Assembly: GCA_016463265.1 (NCBI GenBank)
Contig: JAEMRP010000006.1
Span: 1 to 19,341 of the forward strand
Reading direction: 5' to 3'
Length of the DNA: 19,341 nt
Origin: Microbacteriaceae bacterium
GTDB lineage: Bacteria > Actinomycetota > Actinomycetes > Actinomycetales > Microbacteriaceae
In this document: positions 6,507 through 17,506 of the stretch, piece after piece
Position numbering within the stretch: position 1 is the first letter of the stretch
Layout of the letters: every line of letters begins with the position of its first letter
The notes under the pieces: generated by a model
Told to the model about the DNA's origin: nothing
Seen by the model: the letters and a program-made list of their open reading frames with translations, nothing else
Database searches by the model: none
Translations under genes and position numbers: made by a program

Positions 6507-8090
6507 ATGACTCAGAAACACGTCGTCATTATCGGAGCCGGAATCGGCGGTCTGGGTGCATCGGGCCTTCTCGCGAAAGATGGGTATCGCGTCACCGTGC
6601 TCGAATCGTTGCCGATAGTCGGCGGTCGCGCCGGAACATGGTCGAAAGACGGCTTCCGTTTCGACACCGGCCCATCGTGGTACCTCATGCCCGAGGTGTT
6701 CGACCACTATTTCCGACTGATGGGTTCGTCCAGCGCCAAGGAACTCAACCTGAGCCTCCTGGACCCCGGTTACCGCGTGTTCTTCGAACCAAAGGGCGCG
6801 AAGCCCTCGGAACACGTCGACATCGAGGTCGGACGCGACAAAAACATTGACATGTTCGAAAAGATTGAACCGGGTTCGCGCGCGGCGGTCGGAAAGTACC
6901 TCGATTCCGCGACGGAAACCTACGTGGTCGCCAAGAAGTACTTCCTGTATTCGTCGTTCCAGAGCCTGTTGCCGCTGTTCAATCGCGAGGTCCTCGGTCG
7001 CATCGGCACGCTCGTGCGCTTGTTGACCGGAACGATCTGGTCGTTTGTCGGCCGGCACGTCAAATCCACTCGGGCCAAGCAGATTCTGGGTTACCCCGCG
7101 GTGTTCCTTGGCGCGAGCCCGTTCAACGCGCCCGCGATGTTCCACCTCATGAGCCACCTCGACCTCGTTGATGGCGTCCTCTATGCGCAGGGTGGGTTCA
7201 CTCGGGTAATTCACGCGATTCGAGACCTTGCAATCAAGGCCGGTGTCATCATTCACACGAGCTCACCGGTGACGTCGATCACCATCGACAAAACCAGCGG
7301 CGCCAAGGCAACGGGTGTGACCTACCGGGACGCGCAGGGCATCGAACACACGATTGCCGCGGACATCGTGGTGTCTGGAGCCGACCTGCACTTCACCGAG
7401 ACGCAGCTGCTGCCCGACGACCTCCAGACCTTCCCTGACGCCTGGTGGGAGAACAAGACGCCGAGCCCCGGCGCGGTGCTGATGTACCTCGGCGTCAAGG
7501 GAAAACTTCCCGAACTGCTGCACCACAGCCTCTTTTTCACCGAGGACTGGAACGAAAACTTTTCGCAGGTGTTTGCCAAGAAGCCCACGATGCCGAACCC
7601 CGCGTCCTTCTACGTGTGCAGGCCGTCCGCCACGGACGACGAGGTCGCACCGAAAGGACACGAAAACATTTTCGTTCTCGTCCCCTGTCCCGCTGACGTG
7701 ACGCTCGGAAAGGGCGGGCTCGACGGCAAGGGCGACGCATCGATCGAGGAAATCGCGGACCGAACGATTGACGCAATCGCGCACTGGGCGGGAATCCCCG
7801 ATTTCCGCAAACGAATTGTCTTGCGCCGAACGGTCGGACCCGCTGACTTCCAGAACGACCTCAACGCCTGGAAGGGTAACGCACTCGGACCGGCTCACAC
7901 ACTCATGCAGAGCGCTGTGTTCCGCGCCGGCAACATCTCGAAGAAAGTCGACGACCTGTATTACGTCGGGTCCAGCACTATTCCGGGAATCGGACTTCCG
8001 ATGTGTCTCATTTCAGCCGAGGTGCTGCTCAAGCGCCTGCGCGGTGACGTGTCAGCAACACCACTTCCCGACGTGGAAATCGGTTCCTGA
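6507..8090 (+). CDS. crtI: Phytoene desaturase (CrtI type)
   Basis: A 527-residue FAD-dependent desaturase that converts phytoene stepwise to coloured polyenes such as lycopene. The N-terminal dinucleotide-binding motif is HVVIIGAGIGGLGASG (GAGIGG at residues 10-15), with a ribose-binding acid at Glu33. The C-terminal family signature YYVGSSTIPGIGLPM lies at 485-499. The frame is open 20 codons farther up, but that would run into crtB; the ATG at 6507 behind GGAAAG and before the FAD motif is clearly right. The product (neurosporene or lycopene) cannot be told from sequence. No crtE, lycopene cyclase or elongase gene is adjacent. The stop codon directly abuts the stop of the convergent transporter gene. 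Confidence 0.94.
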   Translation: MTQKHVVIIGAGIGGLGASGLLAKDGYRVTVLESLPIVGGRAGTWSKDGFRFDTGPSWYLMPEVFDHYFRLMGSSSAKELNLSLLDPGYRVFFEPKGAKPSEHVDIEVGRDKNIDMFEKIEPGSRAAVGKYLDSATETYVVAKKYFLYSSFQSLLPLFNREVLGRIGTLVRLLTGTIWSFVGRHVKSTRAKQILGYPAVFLGASPFNAPAMFHLMSHLDLVDGVLYAQGGFTRVIHAIRDLAIKAGVIIHTSSPVTSITIDKTSGAKATGVTYRDAQGIEHTIAADIVVSGADLHFTETQLLPDDLQTFPDAWWENKTPSPGAVLMYLGVKGKLPELLHHSLFFTEDWNENFSQVFAKKPTMPNPASFYVCRPSATDDEVAPKGHENIFVLVPCPADVTLGKGGLDGKGDASIEEIADRTIDAIAHWAGIPDFRKRIVLRRTVGPADFQNDLNAWKGNALGPAHTLMQSAVFRAGNISKKVDDLYYVGSSTIPGIGLPMCLISAEVLLKRLRGDVSATPLPDVEIGS

Positions 8091-9470
8091 CTAGCGATCG
8101 AACTTCAGGCGAAGCGGCAACATCAACACGAGACCGAGCGCCAGCACCGCAACGATTCCGAGGATGCCCCAGTAGTCGGCACCTCCGAGGGTGACGAAGA
8201 ACGCGAAGAGCGCCGGCGTGATGAATGAGATCGCGCGACCCGTTGTTGCGTACAAACCGAAGAGCTCGCCTTCCCCTCCCTCGGGCGCGAGGCGGGCGAG
8301 AAGCGAGCGACCGGCTGCTTGGGCCGGACCGACGAACATCGTGAGAAGCAGCCCGAACACCCAGAAGACCATCGGTCCGCCGTCGTGCAGGACGAACAAC
8401 ATTGTTCCCGAAATCACGAGGCCGAGAAGCGAGCCGACGATGACGCCCTTTGACGAGAATCGGTCATCGAGAACCCCACCCGCAAACACTCCGAGGCCCG
8501 CGATGAGGTTTCCGCCGATTGCGAAGAAGATCACCTCGGTGTCGGACAAGCCGAAGACCTTACCCGCGAGGATTCCGCCGAAGGTGAACACTCCGACGAG
8601 TCCGTCACGGAACACGGCGCTCGCCATGAGAAAGTAGAACGTCTCGGGGGCTTTCTTCGCGAGGTTCGCGATTTTGCGGAACAACTTGCCGTACGAACCG
8701 AAAATTCCAAGTTTGGCGTCGGGGTCGACCGCCGTGTTCTCGGGGACAAACAACAGAACCGGGATGGCGAAGATTGCCGACCACACCGCGGCCAAGAGCG
8801 CGATGAAACGAATGTTCATGCCACCCTCTTCGGTCACGCCGAACCAGTAGGGCTCGGCGAGGATGAATCCGAGGAGGGCGACAACGAGAACAACGATTCC
8901 ACCGAGGTATCCGAGCCCCCAACCAAAACCAGAGATACGCCCAACGTTGGACGGGGTCGAAATCTGCAACAGCATCGCGTTGTAGTTAACGTTCGCCATC
9001 TCGTAGAACACGGTGGCAACGGTGATGAGCACGAGGCCCGTAATGAAGAAGTCGGGAGTTCCCTCGACGAAGAACATCGCGAGAGTTGCGACGATGACAA
9101 CAAGAGTGTTGATTCCGAGCCAGCGACGGCGTCGGCCACCCTGGTCGGTGCGCTGCCCGACGATGGGCGCGAGAATCGCAACGACCACACCGCCAATGGC
9201 AAGAGCCCAGCCGAGGTTCGCCGTCAGGGCCGAGCTCGCGGCGTTGTAAACCCGCTCCTCGAAGCCGCCTTCGATGGTGACGCCGGGCCTCGGCTTGTAC
9301 GCCGCGACGACGTCGGGATCGATGAAGTAATCCGACACGATGTAACGCGCAAACACGAACGTCGTGATGAGGACCGAGAACGCGGAGGTTCCCCAGTCCC
9401 ACAGCGCCCAGGAAATTGTCTGGATGAGAGGAGTCTTACCACGGGCCTGATTAACGGCGTTGTTCGTCAT
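8091..9470 (-). CDS. MFS transporter, UMF1 (Atg22-like) family
   Basis: A 459-residue membrane protein with roughly twelve hydrophobic helices. Near the N-terminus, WALWDWGTSAFSVLITTFVF (residues 22-41) closely follows the YDWANSAF signature of the UMF1 subgroup of major facilitator proteins. A charged loop, GQRTDQGGRRRR (about 104-115), lies where MFS proteins have their conserved cytoplasmic loop between helices 2 and 3. The middle loop (about 240-275) is long and hydrophilic. Fungal Atg22 exports amino acids from the vacuole, but bacterial substrates are unknown, so I give none. Neighbouring carotenoid genes are convergent and need not be related. The ATG is six bases behind TAGCGT, suggesting a leaderless mRNA. 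Confidence 0.88.
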   Translation of the reverse strand: MTNNAVNQARGKTPLIQTISWALWDWGTSAFSVLITTFVFARYIVSDYFIDPDVVAAYKPRPGVTIEGGFEERVYNAASSALTANLGWALAIGGVVVAILAPIVGQRTDQGGRRRRWLGINTLVVIVATLAMFFVEGTPDFFITGLVLITVATVFYEMANVNYNAMLLQISTPSNVGRISGFGWGLGYLGGIVVLVVALLGFILAEPYWFGVTEEGGMNIRFIALLAAVWSAIFAIPVLLFVPENTAVDPDAKLGIFGSYGKLFRKIANLAKKAPETFYFLMASAVFRDGLVGVFTFGGILAGKVFGLSDTEVIFFAIGGNLIAGLGVFAGGVLDDRFSSKGVIVGSLLGLVISGTMLFVLHDGGPMVFWVFGLLLTMFVGPAQAAGRSLLARLAPEGGEGELFGLYATTGRAISFITPALFAFFVTLGGADYWGILGIVAVLALGLVLMLPLRLKFDR

Positions 9471-9482
9471 GGCATAACGCTA
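9471..9482 (-). promoter_or_regulatory. Putative -10 box for a leaderless MFS gene mRNA
   Basis: On the minus strand TAGCGT (9482-9477) is followed by six bases and the ATG at 9470. No Shine-Dalgarno sequence is present. The box is followed, on the other strand, by the long dnaK control region. Confidence 0.5.
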
Positions 9483-9483
9483 G

Positions 9484-11562
<2,079 letters not shown>

Positions 11563-11564
11563 CC

Positions 11565-12149
11565 ATGTCGGACAACGAACAGAACAACGACGAGCACGTT
11601 CCCCCCACCGAACCGGTCGAGGACTCTACCGAGGACACGACTGACGAGGCGGGGGAACCCAGCCTCGCGGACGAAGCAGCCGAACAGAACGCCGAGGAAC
11701 TCCTCGAGTCGATGCTCGGCGAGGTCGAACGCAACCTGGTCGAGGAATACCGCGACCGCGCCGCCCGCGCCGAAGCCGAGCTTGCTAACTTCCGCACTCG
11801 CGTCGAACGTGATCGCGCCGCTAACCGCGACGCCGTCATCGCCGAAGTGATTCGCGCTGTCCTTCCCGCGATGGACGACCTCAATCGGGCCGAGTCACAC
11901 GGAGACCTGGCCGGCAGCCCGCTCGAAATCGTGGCGCAAAAGATCCGTACCGGCTTCGGCCGATTCGGGCTGGCATCGGTTGGCGAGGTCGGCGAAGCGT
12001 TCGACCCGAACCGTCACGAAGCAATCGTGAAACTTCCCACCGAGGGCGCAACGAGCGAGACCGTTGCTGACGTCGTCGAGGTGGGCTACACACTCGGGGA
12101 CCGACTTATTCGACCTGCCAAGGTCGCTGTCGCCGCACCGACGGAATAG
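11565..12149 (+). CDS. grpE: Nucleotide exchange factor GrpE
   Basis: A 194-residue GrpE, which releases ADP from DnaK. An acidic, disordered N-terminus (about residues 1-45) leads into a long helix rich in E, R and A (about 45-95, including LVEEYRDRAARAEAELANFR), the dimerising coiled coil. The C-terminal beta domain ends with the hallmark GYTLGDRLIRPAKVAVA from residue 174. The gene starts two bases after the dnaK stop and has no strong Shine-Dalgarno sequence of its own, so translation is probably coupled to dnaK. Confidence 0.96.
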   Translation: MSDNEQNNDEHVPPTEPVEDSTEDTTDEAGEPSLADEAAEQNAEELLESMLGEVERNLVEEYRDRAARAEAELANFRTRVERDRAANRDAVIAEVIRAVLPAMDDLNRAESHGDLAGSPLEIVAQKIRTGFGRFGLASVGEVGEAFDPNRHEAIVKLPTEGATSETVADVVEVGYTLGDRLIRPAKVAVAAPTE

Positions 12150-12165
12150 TCGAAGGAGGGACGCT

Positions 12166-13125
12166 ATGGCAAGCCAAGACTGGTTCGATAAGGACTTTTA
12201 TGCCGTTCTCGGCGTCTCGAAGGACGCGTCGGATGCGGAACTGAAAAAGGTCTACCGAAAGTTGGCTCGACAGTTCCACCCCGATTCGAACCCCGGTGAC
12301 GCGAAGGCCGAGGCGCGATTCAAGGAAATCAGCGAGGCGTACACCGTCTTGTCCGATTCGGCGTCGCGCCAGGAATACGACCAGATTCGCGCGATGGGTG
12401 GTGGTGCGCGTTTCTCGTCGGGCGGCAACGGACCGGGCGGTTTCGACGACGTGTTCGGAAACATATTTGGCGGTGGCGGCCGGACCCGTTTCCAACAGAG
12501 CCCCGAGGATATCTTCGGCGGAATGTTCGGTGGCGGCGCAGGTGGATTCACCGGTCAGCAACGCTCGAGTGCCCGAAAGGGTGCCGACCTCACCGCGAAC
12601 ATCACCATCGATTTCCGCACCGCGATTCAGGGCGGCGAGATCTCTCTCGACATTCGCGGCACCAAGCCCCTCCAAATCTCAATCCCCGCTGGCGTCAACG
12701 ACAAACAAAAGATTCGCGTGCGCAACAAGGGCGAACAATCGATGACGGGCGGAGCCTCCGGCGACCTCGTCATTACCGTCACGGTTCGTGACCACCCGGT
12801 CTTCGATCGTGACGGGGACAACCTGCGCGTTGACATTCCGATCACAATCCCCGAAGCGATTCTGGGTGCGACAATCGAGGTCCCGACTCTCGAGGGCGAC
12901 AGGGTCAAGGTCAAGGTCCCGGCGAACACTCCGAGCGGCCGCGTTCTGCGGGTTCGCGAGCGTGGCGTGACAGTCAAGGGAAAGCGCGGCGATCTGCTCG
13001 CGACGATCCTCATCGTCACGCCCGACCTAATTTCGGACAAGACCAAGAAACTTGTCGAGGAATTCAAAACCCTCAACGACGTTCACAGTCCGCGCGAGAC
13101 GCTCTATGGCAAGGCAAGCCTCTAA
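12166..13125 (+). CDS. dnaJ: DnaJ co-chaperone without zinc finger (type B, CbpA-like layout)
   Basis: A 319-residue J-protein that delivers clients to DnaK and stimulates its ATPase. The J domain (about residues 10-73) has the essential HPD at 38-40. A glycine/phenylalanine-rich linker follows (about 76-130, GGGARFSSGG and repeated FGG). The C-terminal peptide-binding domains occupy 138-319. There is no CxxCxGxG repeat and no cysteine at all, so the zinc-finger domain of classical DnaJ is missing. Actinobacteria often have a second, zinc-finger DnaJ elsewhere; that gene is not in the window. The true ATG lies behind GAAGGAGG (12152-12159), a near-perfect ribosome-binding site; the upstream in-frame extension overlaps grpE and is not used. 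Confidence 0.93.
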   Translation: MASQDWFDKDFYAVLGVSKDASDAELKKVYRKLARQFHPDSNPGDAKAEARFKEISEAYTVLSDSASRQEYDQIRAMGGGARFSSGGNGPGGFDDVFGNIFGGGGRTRFQQSPEDIFGGMFGGGAGGFTGQQRSSARKGADLTANITIDFRTAIQGGEISLDIRGTKPLQISIPAGVNDKQKIRVRNKGEQSMTGGASGDLVITVTVRDHPVFDRDGDNLRVDIPITIPEAILGATIEVPTLEGDRVKVKVPANTPSGRVLRVRERGVTVKGKRGDLLATILIVTPDLISDKTKKLVEEFKTLNDVHSPRETLYGKASL

Positions 13126-13135
13126 GGGAGGAACC

Positions 13136-13561
13136 GTGTTCACCGAAGACGACCCGATCTTTTCCATCGCCCACGCGGCGGAACTCGCGGCGATGCATCC
13201 GCAGACGCTGCGACAATACGATCGGCTCGGGCTCGTGTCACCGGGTAGAACCGCTGGGCGCACCCGTCGCTATTCGATGAGGGACATTGTCCAATTGCGC
13301 GAGGTTCAGCGTCTCTCGAACGAAGGGCTCAACCTCGAGGGGATTCGCCGGATCCTTCAACTCGAAAACACCGTCACCGACCTCAATCAGCGTGTTCGCG
13401 AGCTCGAATCCCTCCTCGCTGACGCGATGATTGCTCGTCCGGGGAGCCGCGTCTTTGCGGCGGGTAAAGGCGGCGAAGTCGTCTCTCTTCGAGCCGGTAC
13501 TCGCTCGCAGAAGTCCAATCAGGTCGTCGTATGGCGACCGTTTCCCTGGCGCGACCGCTAG
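13136..13561 (+). CDS. hspR: Heat-shock repressor HspR (MerR family)
   Basis: A 141-residue MerR-type repressor. The winged helix-turn-helix is at residues 8-75: [32 protein letters not shown], then [21 protein letters not shown], both very typical of HspR. A dimerising helix follows (about 78-98). The hydrophobic, aromatic C-terminal tail [12 protein letters not shown] is the sort of end HspR proteins carry for temperature response or DnaK contact. The start is the GTG at 13136, four bases after GGGAGG; an in-frame ATG farther up lies inside dnaJ. It sits as fourth gene of the operon it should repress, through the HAIR site near 9600, giving autoregulation. Confidence 0.95.
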   Translation: MFTEDDPIFSIAHAAELAAMHPQTLRQYDRLGLVSPGRTAGRTRRYSMRDIVQLREVQRLSNEGLNLEGIRRILQLENTVTDLNQRVRELESLLADAMIARPGSRVFAAGKGGEVVSLRAGTRSQKSNQVVVWRPFPWRDR

Positions 13562-13578
13562 GACCCGAGGAGAAAACC

Positions 13579-15732
13579 ATGGCCAACATGCAAGGTGCCC
13601 CTTCCTCGCAGGAAGAACAGAAATCCGCGCTGGAACAGTACGGAGTGAACCTGACGGCGATTGCCCAGACCGGAAAACTCGACCCCGTGATCGGGCGTGA
13701 CGCCGAGATCCGTCGAATCACCCAAGTGCTTACGCGCCGAACCAAAAATAACCCCGTTCTGATTGGTGAACCGGGCGTTGGAAAGACCGCCGTCGTCGAG
13801 GGACTGGCGCAACGCATCATCGCGGGCGATGTCCCCGACAGTCTCAAGGGCAAGGAAATTGTCGCGATTGACCTTGCCGCGCTCGTTGCCGGGGCGAAAT
13901 ACCGTGGCGAATTCGAGGAACGACTCAAGGCCGTTCTCAAGGAAATCGACGAGTCCGACGGTCGCATCATTACGTTCATCGACGAACTGCACAATCTCAT
14001 GGGTGCGGGCGGTGGTGAAGGATCGATCGCAGCGGCAAACATGCTCAAGCCGATGCTCGCACGAGGCGAACTTCGAATGATCGGCGCAACGACACTTGAT
14101 GAGTACCGCGAACACATCGAAAAGGACGCGGCACTCGAACGCCGATTCCAACAGGTTTATGTTGGTGAACCCAGCGTCGAAGACACGATTGCGATTCTGC
14201 GCGGTCTCAAGGAGCGGTATGAGGCGCACCACCGGGTTGTCATCGCCGACAGCGCGCTCATTGCGGCCGCGATAATGTCGAATCGATACATCACGTCTCG
14301 ACAACTGCCGGATAAGGCGATTGATCTCATCGACGAGGCGGCGAGCCGACTCAAGATGGAGATCGAATCGTCACCCGTCGAGATCGACGAATTGCGCCGA
14401 CTGGTCGATCGCCTCACGATCGAAGAACTTGCGCTCAAGAAAGAGAAGGACGACGCGTCTAAGGAGCGTCTCTCGAAACTGCGCGGCGAACTCGACGAGA
14501 AGCGGGCGGCACTTGCCGAACTTCAGAAAAGATGGGATTCCGAAAAGGCGTCGCTGCAGGGCGTTGGCGACTTGATGACGAAACTCAACGACGCGCGAAT
14601 CGAACTTGATCTCGCAATGCGTGAGGGCGACTACGAAAAGGCGTCCAAGGTCAACTACGAGGTCATTCCCGGATTCGAGGCGGCAATCGCGTCAGCAGAA
14701 TCGGGCGAACAGATCGGCGACCGGATGGTCAACGACCGTGTCACCGAGGAGGACATCGCTGCGGTCGTTGCGGCGTGGACGGGGATACCTGTCGACAAAC
14801 TCACACAGGGCGAGACCGAAAAACTGCTGAGCCTCGAAAAGGAACTCGCTAAACGACTCGTCGGCCAAGAGGACGCCGTTCGCGCGGTGTCCGACTCGGT
14901 TCGCCGCAGTCGCGCAGGGGTCTCGGACCCGAATCGACCGACCGGCTCGTTTCTGTTCCTCGGACCGACCGGTGTCGGCAAGACCGAACTCGCCAAGGCG
15001 CTCGCGGACTATCTGTTCGATGACGAGAAGGCCCTGATTCGCGTTGACATGAGCGAATACGGCGAGAAGTTCTCGGTGTCGCGCCTGATTGGCGCCCCTC
15101 CCGGCTATGTCGGGTTCGAACAGGGTGGTCAGTTGACCGAGGCCGTTCGTCGCCGCCCGTATTCGGTCGTTCTTCTCGACGAGGTCGAAAAGGCTCATCC
15201 CGAGGTGTTCGACCTGCTGTTGCAGGTGTTTGACGACGGTCGGCTGACCGACGGTCAGGGACGAACCGTGGACTTCCGCAACACGATTTTCATCCTCACG
15301 TCGAACCTCGGTTCGAACTTCCTCGTCGACCCAGACCTGTCGTGGGAGGATAAGAAGATTGCCGTCAACGAGGCGGTCCGACAGGTGTTCAAACCCGAGT
15401 TCGTTAATCGTCTGGACGACATCGTGGTGTTCGCGCCTCTCACGAGCGATGACCTGCAGCGCATCGTCGACATCACCGTCGATCGCCTCGGCGGCCGCCT
15501 CGGTGATCGCCGCCTCACTCTTGGCGTCACCCCTGGCGCGCGCATGTGGCTGTCGGAACGCGGGTACGACCCGATCTACGGAGCCCGTCCGCTTCGCCGA
15601 CTGATGCAACACGAAATAGATGACCGACTCGCCACCGCCCTGATTGCCGGGAACATTTCCGACGGTGATGCGGTTGTGGTTGATGTGGCATCCGATGGCG
15701 ACTCACTCACCGTTTCCCGCAACATCCCCTAA
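13579..15732 (+). CDS. clpB: ClpB-type disaggregase lacking the N-terminal domain
   Basis: A 717-residue two-ring AAA+ ATPase that pulls proteins out of aggregates with DnaK. NBD1 has Walker A GEPGVGKT at 63-70 and Walker B ending D135-E136. A full coiled-coil M domain follows (about 270-390), which marks it as ClpB rather than ClpC or ClpA. NBD2 has Walker A GPTGVGKT at 462-469 and Walker B D534-E535, and the end has [12 protein letters not shown]. Ordinary ClpB is about 860 residues; the roughly 140-residue Clp-N repeat domain is absent and the protein starts [20 protein letters not shown]. The ATG behind GAGGAG (13568-13573), 17 bases after hspR, leaves no room for it. I recall similar short forms in Microbacteriaceae. 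No IGL/F ClpP-binding loop was evident. It is the last clear gene of the HspR operon. Confidence 0.93.
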   Translation: MANMQGAPSSQEEQKSALEQYGVNLTAIAQTGKLDPVIGRDAEIRRITQVLTRRTKNNPVLIGEPGVGKTAVVEGLAQRIIAGDVPDSLKGKEIVAIDLAALVAGAKYRGEFEERLKAVLKEIDESDGRIITFIDELHNLMGAGGGEGSIAAANMLKPMLARGELRMIGATTLDEYREHIEKDAALERRFQQVYVGEPSVEDTIAILRGLKERYEAHHRVVIADSALIAAAIMSNRYITSRQLPDKAIDLIDEAASRLKMEIESSPVEIDELRRLVDRLTIEELALKKEKDDASKERLSKLRGELDEKRAALAELQKRWDSEKASLQGVGDLMTKLNDARIELDLAMREGDYEKASKVNYEVIPGFEAAIASAESGEQIGDRMVNDRVTEEDIAAVVAAWTGIPVDKLTQGETEKLLSLEKELAKRLVGQEDAVRAVSDSVRRSRAGVSDPNRPTGSFLFLGPTGVGKTELAKALADYLFDDEKALIRVDMSEYGEKFSVSRLIGAPPGYVGFEQGGQLTEAVRRRPYSVVLLDEVEKAHPEVFDLLLQVFDDGRLTDGQGRTVDFRNTIFILTSNLGSNFLVDPDLSWEDKKIAVNEAVRQVFKPEFVNRLDDIVVFAPLTSDDLQRIVDITVDRLGGRLGDRRLTLGVTPGARMWLSERGYDPIYGARPLRRLMQHEIDDRLATALIAGNISDGDAVVVDVASDGDSLTVSRNIP

Positions 15733-15754
15733 CCCCAAATACACAAAGGACATC

Positions 15755-16318
15755 ATGAGCAAGCGAGCAGTTACCGAGTACCCCATCAACGACGCCCTGG
15801 CCAACCGCTGGAGCCCCCGTTCCTTTGACCCGACTACGGTCCTGACCGCAGCGGATTTGGGCCCGGCCTTCGAGGCAGCCCGGTGGGCGCCGTCGTCGAA
15901 CAACCTTCAGCCGTGGCAGTTCATCGTCGGGTATCGCGGTGACGAGACCTTCGCAAAGATTGTCGAGGACCTCTCGGGGTTCAACGCGGGGTGGGCGCCG
16001 GACGCGAGCGCGCTTGTCGTTGCCGTCACGAACACTGTCACCGCGTCCGGTCGGGACAACGCCTATGCGCGTTACGACCTCGGACAGTCGGTCGCGCACT
16101 TCACCATCCAGGCAACCGCGGATGGCCACATGACCCACCAGATGGGTGGATTCGATATCGCCGCGCTCACGATCGCACTCGGCGTTTCTGAGCCGTTGGA
16201 GATTGTGTCCCTCATCGCCGTTGGGGCGCTCGGAGACCCAAACAAACTTCCCGAGGACCGTCGCGACGCCGAAACCGGTCCGCGCGAGCGCAAGCCTCTG
16301 AACGAGGTCGTGCGCTAG
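15755..16318 (+). CDS. Nitroreductase family flavoprotein
   Basis: A 187-residue protein of the FMN-dependent nitroreductase fold. The N-terminal FMN-phosphate motif is NRWSPRSFD at residues 17-25. APSSNNLQPWQFIVG at 45-59 is the classical second FMN-binding block. The C-terminal part (ALGVSEPLEIVSLIAVGALGD) is the usual family block before the end. Such enzymes reduce nitro compounds, quinones or other oxidised substrates with NAD(P)H; the natural substrate cannot be told. The ATG is preceded by AAAGGA. The 22-base gap after clpB shows no terminator, so it may be read through from the heat-shock operon, though no function links them. It converges on a small minus-strand gene at a hairpin. 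Confidence 0.9.
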   Translation: MSKRAVTEYPINDALANRWSPRSFDPTTVLTAADLGPAFEAARWAPSSNNLQPWQFIVGYRGDETFAKIVEDLSGFNAGWAPDASALVVAVTNTVTASGRDNAYARYDLGQSVAHFTIQATADGHMTHQMGGFDIAALTIALGVSEPLEIVSLIAVGALGDPNKLPEDRRDAETGPRERKPLNEVVR

Positions 16319-16332
16319 TCCGTTGACTTGTC

Positions 16333-16349
16333 GCTGAGTTCGACTCAGC
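16333..16349. terminator. Possible bidirectional terminator hairpin
   Basis: GCTGAGT (16333-16339) and ACTCAGC (16343-16349) form a perfect 7-bp stem with a three-base loop between the convergent nitroreductase gene and the minus-strand small gene, overlapping the stop codon of the latter. No T-run follows on either strand, so it is a weak or U-less terminator at best. Confidence 0.45.
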
Positions 16350-16620
16350 CGAGCAAGGCCTTGTCGAGGAGTGCGAAGAGCGCCGACTTCATGTCGTCGC
16401 GATTCGTGACGGGGAACGTCCACGGAATGGAAACCTCGTTGGTCTCGCCGTTCTTTTCAATCGAGAAAACGCCGTTTGATTCGGTGATGTCGACCAATAG
16501 CACGGTCGATTCGAGTTCTGCTCCGGCCAGTTTTTCCGCCATGAATCGCATGTGGTCGGCCATTGATGGGTCGTTCATGTAATCGCACACACCGCGCACA
16601 TCGTTGGGGTCAAGGGCCAT
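16345..16620 (-). CDS. Small DUF2470-like protein
   Basis: A 91-residue protein. The pattern VCDYMNDPSMADHMRFMAEKLAG (residues 11-33), then a strand pair around VLLVDITESNGVFSI, then VSIPWTFPVTNRDDMKSALFALLDKA, resembles DUF2470, a small domain found alone or at the end of HugZ-like haem-oxygenase proteins, where HMNxDH is followed by an iD-x-G strand and a vpWp-x-pv helix. The likeness is by eye and the usual HMNxDH is altered, so assignment is moderate. Function is unknown. The ATG has AAAGGA upstream. The gene follows xthA by 21 bases on the same strand and is probably co-transcribed. Confidence 0.7.
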   Translation of the reverse strand: MALDPNDVRGVCDYMNDPSMADHMRFMAEKLAGAELESTVLLVDITESNGVFSIEKNGETNEVSIPWTFPVTNRDDMKSALFALLDKALLG

Positions 16621-16641
16621 AATTCGTATTCCTTTCGTCGG

Positions 16642-17472
16642 TTACCAAAACATCGGGCGGTCGTCATTCTCGTCCACTCCGCCGATTTCGACGACGACGG
16701 GAACGTGGTCGCTCGGTTGTTCGCCCTTGCGCTGATCGCGGTCGATGAAGGCGTCGGTGACGTTCGCCGCAAACGCGGGCGACCCCAGGATGAAGTCGAT
16801 GCGCAGACCCTCATTGCGCGGGAAGGACAGGTTTTTGTAGTCCCAATAGGTGTAGCCCTCGGGGACTCGCGGCCGAACGCAGTCGGTCAGTCTCATTGCC
16901 TCAAACTTCGCGAATGATTCGCGTTCGACGGGCGAAATGTGGGTCGATAGGCCGGGAACCATTCGCGGGTCACCGCAGTCGTCATCGAACGGAGCGATGT
17001 TGAAATCCCCCATGATCGCGAGCTGGTCGAACGTTGTCATTTCCGATGCGGTGGACGTTCGAAGTGCCTCGAGCCAGCGCAACTTGTAATTGAAGTGCGG
17101 GTCATCGAGCGACCGCCCGTTCGGGACGTACAAACTCCAGAGGCGAACCCCTTCGACCGTGACGCCGATTGCGCGGGCTTCTAGTGGCGGGTCATCCCCG
17201 TCGTGGTCCTTGGCAAACCCGGGCATGCCGTCAAATCCGACGGTGACGTCCGTCATCGGGAGCCTCGAGATGAAGGCGACTCCGTTCCACTGTGACAACC
17301 CGTGGCACACGATGTCGTAGCCGGCCGACTCGAGTGCGGCCCGTGGGAACTGGTCGTCCCGGCACTTTGTCTCTTGCAGCGCTAGCACATCAATGTCGCT
17401 CGCACCCAGCCAGTCGACGACGCGATCGACTCGGGTTCGAATCGAGTTGATGTTCCAGGTTGCAATGCGCAC
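16642..17472 (-). CDS. xthA: Exodeoxyribonuclease III (AP endonuclease, Xth family)
   Basis: A 276-residue DNA repair nuclease that cuts at abasic sites and trims 3' ends in base excision repair. Catalytic residues line up with E. coli ExoIII: Asn7 (TWNINS), Glu34 (QETK), Tyr115 (LYVPNG), Asp156 and Asn158 (GDFNIAP), Asp226 (RIDFILG) and the Asp255-His256 pair (SDHVPVV). Length is normal. The start is a GTG at 17472, which puts the conserved MRIATWN at the N-terminus. It has no Shine-Dalgarno sequence, but TAAACT lies seven bases upstream, so the mRNA is probably leaderless. The protein ends DDRPMFW, a common Xth ending in actinobacteria. It is divergent from pyrE. Confidence 0.95.
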   Translation of the reverse strand: MRIATWNINSIRTRVDRVVDWLGASDIDVLALQETKCRDDQFPRAALESAGYDIVCHGLSQWNGVAFISRLPMTDVTVGFDGMPGFAKDHDGDDPPLEARAIGVTVEGVRLWSLYVPNGRSLDDPHFNYKLRWLEALRTSTASEMTTFDQLAIMGDFNIAPFDDDCGDPRMVPGLSTHISPVERESFAKFEAMRLTDCVRPRVPEGYTYWDYKNLSFPRNEGLRIDFILGSPAFAANVTDAFIDRDQRKGEQPSDHVPVVVEIGGVDENDDRPMFW

Positions 17473-17506
17473 GAGTGCGAGTTTAGGCGTTCGCTAAGGT
17501 TAAGGA
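17473..17506. promoter_or_regulatory. Divergent xthA/pyrE promoters in a 34-base gap
   Basis: Only 34 bases separate the two start codons. The minus-strand -10 box TAAACT (17485-17480) is seven bases from the xthA GTG. The plus-strand box TAAGGT (17495-17500) is six bases from the pyrE ATG. Nine bases separate the boxes, so any -35 contacts must fall in the opposite promoter or in the opposite gene. AAGGA at 17502-17506 touches the pyrE ATG and is too close to act as an RBS. Confidence 0.6.

Noticed and set aside
6465..7256. Minus-strand open frame of 263 codons opposite crtI
   Set aside because: It is antisense to a solid CrtI gene, has charged low-complexity composition, no ribosome-binding site and no recognisable motif.
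13531..13578. Upstream extension of clpB as a remnant of the Clp-N domain
   Set aside because: The 16 extra codons overlap the end of hspR and show no likeness to Clp-N. The RBS-backed ATG is at 13579.
14692..15612. Minus-strand open frame of 306 codons opposite clpB
   Set aside because: No motif, no start signal, and fully inside a conserved AAA+ gene.
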